DNA of 5,921 bases from an uncultured Treponema sp. Lineage in GTDB: Bacteria > Spirochaetota > Spirochaetia > Treponematales > Treponemataceae. The notes under the pieces are model-generated. The model saw nothing but the letters and a program-made list of their open reading frames with translations. It was not told the origin of the DNA and did no database searches. The position numbers were made by a program, and so were the translations under genes. Of the stretch, positions 3,602 through 5,921 are shown one piece after another. Each line of letters starts with the position of its first letter. Position 1 is the first letter of the stretch. The stretch covers positions 1 through 5,921 of the forward strand of contig CAMOEE010000160.1 in NCBI GenBank assembly GCA_946611835.1. Reading direction: 5' to 3'.

Positions 3602-5921
3602 TTACAGCCATCCTTTTTGTAGTCTTCTTTGTTCTTCTTATCGTTGATGTTCCTATCGCAATTTGTCTGGGAGCTTCTTCCGTGGCGGCTATCCTTGCGG
3701 CAGGCCAGAAACTTTCTGTCGTTGCCGTAAACACTTATTCAGGAATCAGCAAAACTCTGCTTCTTGCAATTCCTTTCTTTGTTCTGGCAGGAAACATCAT
3801 GGCCAAGGCAGGAATTTCAAAACGCCTTATCGCATTCGTAAATGCCTGTATCGGTCATACCCGTGGAGGCATTGCCATCGTTTGTGTAATCGTTTCTTGT
3901 CTTTTCGGAGCGATTTCAGGCTCAGGCCCGGCTACTGTTGCGGCTCTTGGTGCTATTCTGATTCCTGCCATGATTGAGGCTGGCTTCTCGGCTCCCTTTG
4001 CCACAGCCCTTATGGCGGCTTCAAGCTCAATCGCAATCATTATTCCGCCGAGCATCGCTTACGTCGTATACGCTTCAATTACAGGCGATGATGTCGGAAA
4101 GCTTTTCATGGCTGGTGTTGTCCCTGGCATTTTGATGGGACTCGCCCTGATTGCCGTTGTTTTGATTGAAGTTCACCGAAAGAACATTCAGTCTACGAAA
4201 GCGAAGTCGAGCGCAAAAGAACGCTGGTTGGCTTTTAAGGATGCTTCATGGGCTTTCCTCATGCCGGTCATCATCTTGGGCGGAATTTACGGCGGAGTTT
4301 TCACACCGACTGAGGCGGCGGCTGTTGCGGCTGTTTATGGTCTTATCGTGGGCATGTTCATCTACCGTGAAGTAAGCCTCCGTGACATGGCCCGCATTCT
4401 TGTTGAATCAGCAAAGACGACGGGAAGTATTATGATTATCATCGGTTCGGCGACTCTCTTCTCTTATGTCTGTACCCTTTTTGGCATTTCTCATGCCGCA
4501 GAAGAGCTTCTTGCCGCCGTTTCGGCAAACAAAATCGTATTCCTTCTTGTAATCAACATCATTTTCCTGATTGCAGGATGTTTTATCGACGCTAACAGCG
4601 CAATGTATATCTTCATTCCGGTTATGATTCCTGTCTGCCGTATGCTGGGCTTCAATTCAGTCGCATTCGGAATTATCGCAACCGTCAACCTTGCAATCGG
4701 ACAGGTAACGCCACCAGTCGGAATCAACCTTTTTGTCGCAATCAGCCTTAAAATCAAGAACACCGTCAAAGTTACTTTGCCCCAGATTTCAAAGGCAGTT
4801 CTGCCAATGATTGCGGCAAGCCTTGCGGTTCTTATCGTCTACACATACTGGCCGCGGGCAAGTGTTGCCGAAGTAAAAGCAAACAGCATCGCAGGAGACG
4901 GAAGCCAGGTTGCCCTTTACGACAGCGAGCAGTACGATGCTTCAAAAGATGCAGCTCCCGCAACTGTTGAATGGCCGGAGATGACATGGCATTTTGCATG
5001 TTCTCCAGGCGAGACTTGTACATGGGCAAAGGCCGGCCGATATTTTTCCGCACTGATGAAAGAGTCAACCGGCGGAAAAGTAACCGTTTTGGTAGACGGA
5101 TTCTCTGACCAGCTTACAAACGGAAGCCAGCCGGACGGAATCGCAGCCTTGAGGGAAGGGGACCCGATTCAGCTTTCTATGCACTCAAATCTCATTTACT
5201 CGGCACTGGACGACCGTTTTAATGTCGTTTCTCTTCCATATATCTATGACAGCTATGAAGATGCTGATGCCAAATTCGACGGCGAGGCCGGAGCCCAGCT
5301 CAAAGAAATCCTTGAAGGACTCAACCTTCACTGCTTCGGAATCGCCGAAAACGGATTCCGCCAGCTTACAAACTCTCGCCGCCCGATTAAGAGCGTCAGT
5401 GACCTGGCAGGCCTTAAAATCCGTGTGGCTGGAAGCAACCTTTTAATGCAGGCATACCGCTCATGGGGAGCAAACGCAACCAACATGAACTGGTCTGAGA
5501 CATACACTGCATTGCAGCAGAACACGGTTGAAGGTCAGGAAAATCCGCTTCCTTCTATTGCTTCGGCCTCGGTTCAGAGCGTACAGAAGTACATTTCACT
5601 TTGGAACGCTTATTACGACTGTCTCTTCTTCTGTATGAACGGCGACGTTTACAATTCTTTGAACGACGAGCAGAAACGCATCGTTGACGAGAACGCACAG
5701 AAAGCCGTTGACTACGAGCGTGCAATCAACCGTTACGAGTGCGACGAGCTGATTAAAGACTGGAAAGCGAACAACGTGATTTCAGTAGTCGAAACCGAAG
5801 AAATTGACACCGAAAGCTTCAAAAAAGCCGCTTCGGGCGTTTCGGACTGGTACAAGAAGCAGCTTCTTGCCAACGGTCACGATGACGCTGCCGTCGAAAA
5901 GCTGATTAAGGCTTTTACGGA
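3598..5921 (+). CDS. dctM: DctM-DctP fusion: TRAP large permease joined to its binding protein (3' partial)
   Basis: One uninterrupted frame of 774 codons, still open at the window edge. Residues 1-418 are a full-length DctM, the sodium-coupled elevator permease: FGAISGSGPATVAALGA (103-119), SSSIAIIIPPSIAYVVYA (142-159), GGIYGGVFTPTEAAAVAA (228-245), DANSAMYIFIP (331-341) and AIGQVTPPVGINLF (366-379) are family motifs. The last membrane segment ends near 418. A polar, Ala/Ser/Asp-rich linker (about 419-460) leads into a DctP-type binding protein (about 461 onward) with no signal peptide. It shows FRQLTNSRRPIKS (587-599), DLAGLKIRV (602-610) with R609 matching the conserved carboxylate-binding Arg, and GQENPL (646-651). 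About 314 residues of the domain are visible, close to a mature DctP, so the stop should be near. DctP is normally a free periplasmic protein. The DctM C-terminus is expected in the periplasm, so tethering is topologically sensible. Substrate: an organic acid, not resolvable. Confidence 0.9.
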   Translation, partial: MITAILFVVFFVLLIVDVPIAICLGASSVAAILAAGQKLSVVAVNTYSGISKTLLLAIPFFVLAGNIMAKAGISKRLIAFVNACIGHTRGGIAIVCVIVSCLFGAISGSGPATVAALGAILIPAMIEAGFSAPFATALMAASSSIAIIIPPSIAYVVYASITGDDVGKLFMAGVVPGILMGLALIAVVLIEVHRKNIQSTKAKSSAKERWLAFKDASWAFLMPVIILGGIYGGVFTPTEAAAVAAVYGLIVGMFIYREVSLRDMARILVESAKTTGSIMIIIGSATLFSYVCTLFGISHAAEELLAAVSANKIVFLLVINIIFLIAGCFIDANSAMYIFIPVMIPVCRMLGFNSVAFGIIATVNLAIGQVTPPVGINLFVAISLKIKNTVKVTLPQISKAVLPMIAASLAVLIVYTYWPRASVAEVKANSIAGDGSQVALYDSEQYDASKDAAPATVEWPEMTWHFACSPGETCTWAKAGRYFSALMKESTGGKVTVLVDGFSDQLTNGSQPDGIAALREGDPIQLSMHSNLIYSALDDRFNVVSLPYIYDSYEDADAKFDGEAGAQLKEILEGLNLHCFGIAENGFRQLTNSRRPIKSVSDLAGLKIRVAGSNLLMQAYRSWGANATNMNWSETYTALQQNTVEGQENPLPSIASASVQSVQKYISLWNAYYDCLFFCMNGDVYNSLNDEQKRIVDENAQKAVDYERAINRYECDELIKDWKANNVISVVETEEIDTESFKKAASGVSDWYKKQLLANGHDDAAVEKLIKAFT

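Noticed and set aside
4852..4990. Artefactual fusion of separate dctM and dctP genes
   Set aside because: There is no frameshift signature, stop, ribosome-binding site or signal-peptide coding sequence at the junction, and reading frame and codon use continue smoothly. A true fusion is the simpler reading.

Overview
The window joins two unlike regions. The left half (about 1-3000) is a plasmid-type replication and partition module: an iteron-rich origin region, a leftward operon parA - small ribbon-helix-helix (RHH) partition protein - RepA-type initiator, and an AT-rich array of TATTAG repeats upstream of parA that looks like both centromere and operator. The right half (3104 to the end) is a rightward TRAP-transporter operon of a DctQ small permease followed by one very long reading frame that fuses the DctM large permease to a DctP-type substrate-binding protein. 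The fusion runs off the window, with 774 codons visible and no stop.

Organism: the mix of a low-GC replicon module, a RepA_C-like initiator, a type Ib partition cassette and a DctQM/DctP TRAP operon of intermediate GC fits a host-associated anaerobe. A Treponema-like spirochaete is my best guess, but this is an impression from protein style and codon use and was not tested. The molecule could be a plasmid, a secondary replicon or a chromosome carrying an integrated replicon.

Layout: 1-120 is possibly the tail of an unidentified gene. 143-501 holds eight copies of an 18-bp iteron (consensus close to GGTAACAGTTCTCCTAAA) around an AT-rich core, a likely origin. 515-1513 (-) is the initiator. 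1523-1540 is an iteron placed where the initiator's ribosome-binding site should be. 1544-1891 (-) is the RHH protein, with another iteron inside it. 1904-2653 (-) is ParA, whose true start is an ATG with a GAGGGG Shine-Dalgarno sequence. 2684-2853 is the TATTAG array. 2874-2953 is a long-range inverted repeat ending in a T run. 2981-2998 is a further iteron, identical to the one at 484-501. 3037-3071 is the probable TRAP promoter.

Working model: the initiator binds the 18-bp iterons to start replication and, through the copy at 1523-1540, limits its own expression. The RHH protein binds the TATTAG array, represses parA and acts with ParA to segregate the replicon. The TRAP operon is a separate nutrient-uptake unit with its own promoter. 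Its notable feature is that the normally free periplasmic binding protein is covalently attached to the membrane permease.
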